Source of the DNA: an uncultured Clostridia bacterium
GTDB lineage: Bacteria; Bacillota; Clostridia; Oscillospirales; Ruminococcaceae
Direction of reading: 5' to 3'
DNA: 6,626 bases
NCBI GenBank assembly: GCA_947177695.1
Contig: CAMWVO010000107.1
Coordinates: forward strand, 1-6,626
In this document: piece by piece, positions 5,377 to 6,626 of the stretch
Numbering within the stretch: position 1 is the first letter of the stretch
Layout: each line of letters starts with the position of its first letter
Position numbers and translations under genes: made by a program
Notes under the pieces: model-generated
Told to the model about the DNA's origin: nothing
Database searches by the model: none
Seen by the model: the letters and a program-made list of their open reading frames with translations, nothing else

Positions 5377-6626
5377 TTATCTTCCGGATATAGGCATATA
5401 GTCTCTGTGTTCCTGAACAGCCCGGTATGCCGGACGGATAATTTTTCCCGCCACAAGCAGCTCCTCGATACGGTGAGCCGACCAGCCCGAAATTCTCGCA
5501 ATAGCGAAAATAGGTGTATAAAGCTCTGGCGGAAGTCGGAGCATACTGTAGGCGAAGCCGCTGTAGAAGTCGATATTTGCGGAAACTCCTTTGTAGATTC
5601 TGCGCTCCTTGGCGATTACTTCGGGAGCAAGACGTTCTATTTTGCGGTACAGAGCGTATTCCTTCTCCATGTGCTTTTCCTCGGACAGGCTTTTTACCGC
5701 GCCTTTAAGTATAGCGGCTCTCGGGTCGGAAACGGAATAGACAGCATGTCCCATACCGTAGATAAGTCCCGACCTGTCGAAAGCCTCTTTGTGGAGCAGC
5801 TTTTTGAGGTAATCGCGGATGGCGTCCTCGTCCTCCCAGTCGGAAAGCTTGTTTTTCATATCCTCAAACATCATCGTTACCTTGATGTTGGCTCCGCCGT
5901 GCTTGGGACCTTTAAGTGAAGCCAGCGCCGCAGCGATCGCGGAGTAAGTATCCGTACCCGAAGAAGTAACAACATGGGTTGTAAAGGTAGAATTGTTTCC
6001 TCCGCCGTGTTCCGCGTGGAGAACAAGGGCAAGGTCAAGGATACGGGCTTCAAGCTCCGTAAACGAGCTGTCCTTGCGGAGCATATGGAGAATGTTTTCA
6101 GCGGTGGAATATTCGGGCTTCGGCTGGTGAATGAAGAAGCTTTCGTTATCGTGATAGTACGCCTTTGCCTGATAGCTGTAAACAGCGATCAGCGGGAACA
6201 GCGCGATAAGCTCCAGCGACTGTCTGAGAACATTGGGGATAGAGGTATCGTTGGGCATATCGTCATATGAATAAAGGGTAAGCACTCCTCTTGCAAGACC
6301 GTTCATAATATCGTCGCTGGGGGATTTCATGATTATATCGCGGACAAATGTGGTAGGGAGTTGTCTGTAGTCCGAAAGAAGCCTGCTGAAATCTTCAAGC
6401 TGTTTTTTTGCGGGAAGCTCGCCGAAAAGCAGAAGATAAGTAATTTCTTCAAAGCCGAAGCGCTTGTCGCTTGTGAAACCGGTCACAAGGTCGTTGATAT
6501 TGTATCCGCGGTAATAAAGCTCTCCGTCGCAGGGTACGGAATTGCCGTCAACGGTTTTTGAGGAGATTATTTCGGATATTTCTGTAAGTCTCGCAAGAAC
6601 GCCCTTTCCGTTGATGTCTCTCAGAC
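5377..6626 (-). CDS. gltA: Citrate synthase, 5'-truncated by window edge
   Basis: Condenses acetyl-CoA with oxaloacetate to give citrate, in the cytoplasm; in anaerobic Clostridia this usually feeds 2-oxoglutarate and glutamate synthesis. About 415 residues are visible. The frame stays open to the right edge, and LYYRGYNINDLV, a classic citrate synthase motif, lies just upstream of a GTG at 6486, so that GTG is not the start. Numbering from the GTG: HAEHGGGNNSTF (157-168), GPKHGGAN with catalytic His196, GMGHAVY with His247, DPRA with oxaloacetate-binding Arg255, and NIDFYSG with catalytic Asp306. ARISGWSAHRIEE (330-342) is the conserved C-terminal motif. All three catalytic positions are intact. 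GHAVY replaces the GHRVY of many bacterial enzymes, which I believe is common in the clostridial group. The nitroreductase gene follows after 12 bases. A 2-methylcitrate synthase activity cannot be excluded. Confidence 0.95.
   Translation of the reverse strand, partial: LRDINGKGVLARLTEISEIISSKTVDGNSVPCDGELYYRGYNINDLVTGFTSDKRFGFEEITYLLLFGELPAKKQLEDFSRLLSDYRQLPTTFVRDIIMKSPSDDIMNGLARGVLTLYSYDDMPNDTSIPNVLRQSLELIALFPLIAVYSYQAKAYYHDNESFFIHQPKPEYSTAENILHMLRKDSSFTELEARILDLALVLHAEHGGGNNSTFTTHVVTSSGTDTYSAIAAALASLKGPKHGGANIKVTMMFEDMKNKLSDWEDEDAIRDYLKKLLHKEAFDRSGLIYGMGHAVYSVSDPRAAILKGAVKSLSEEKHMEKEYALYRKIERLAPEVIAKERRIYKGVSANIDFYSGFAYSMLRLPPELYTPIFAIARISGWSAHRIEELLVAGKIIRPAYRAVQEHRDYMPISGR

Noticed and set aside
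5332..5919. A plus-strand open frame opposite citrate synthase
   Set aside because: It lies opposite the conserved active-site part of citrate synthase and across its junction with the nitroreductase gene; its translation has no recognisable motif.
6484..6486. GTG at 6486 (minus strand) as the start of citrate synthase
   Set aside because: The frame continues upstream to the window edge and encodes the conserved citrate synthase motif LYYRGYNINDLV.

Overview
The window looks like ordinary chromosomal DNA of a Gram-positive, probably fibre-degrading anaerobe of the Clostridia. Oscillospiraceae/Ruminococcus-like is my best guess. Reasons: moderate GC coding sequence with AT-rich intergenic DNA, strong AAGGAGG-type ribosome binding sites, an orphan S component of an energy-coupling factor (ECF) vitamin transporter, a lipid-anchored mannanase, and a citrate synthase of the type I associate with anaerobic Clostridia. 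The taxon is inferred from gene content and style, not from a marker gene.

Layout. (1) Positions 1-1846, plus strand: the 3' part of tex, a conserved RNA-binding transcription accessory protein, cut by the left window edge. (2) Positions 1847-2096: a 250-base AT-rich intergenic region. It holds a nested stem-loop just after tex, a separate dyad with perfect 11-base arms around a smaller GGAA-loop hairpin, and a good sigma-A-type promoter. (3) Positions 2097-4630, plus strand: a probable two-gene unit. It encodes an ECF S component with an unusual C-terminal membrane segment and coiled-coil tail, then a lipoprotein built as signal peptide - linker - CBM35-like module - GH26 beta-mannanase. The 47-base gap has no terminator and contains a hairpin that would mask the mannanase ribosome binding site. 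(4) Positions 4649-4685: a strong bidirectional terminator between convergent units. (5) Positions 4702-6626, minus strand: a two-gene unit of citrate synthase (start lies beyond the right edge) followed 12 bases later by a small nitroreductase-family flavoprotein.

The S component would import a small vitamin-like molecule using ECF A/A'/T subunits encoded elsewhere. The mannanase would cut mannan at the cell surface. Their shared transcript is suggestive but does not show a shared pathway. Citrate synthase supplies citrate for 2-oxoglutarate/glutamate synthesis; the nitroreductase substrate is unknown. I see no mobile element, CRISPR array, tRNA or rRNA. I found no clearly new multi-gene system. 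The most notable signals are the masked ribosome binding site before the mannanase, the dyad upstream of the transporter promoter, and the extended S component.
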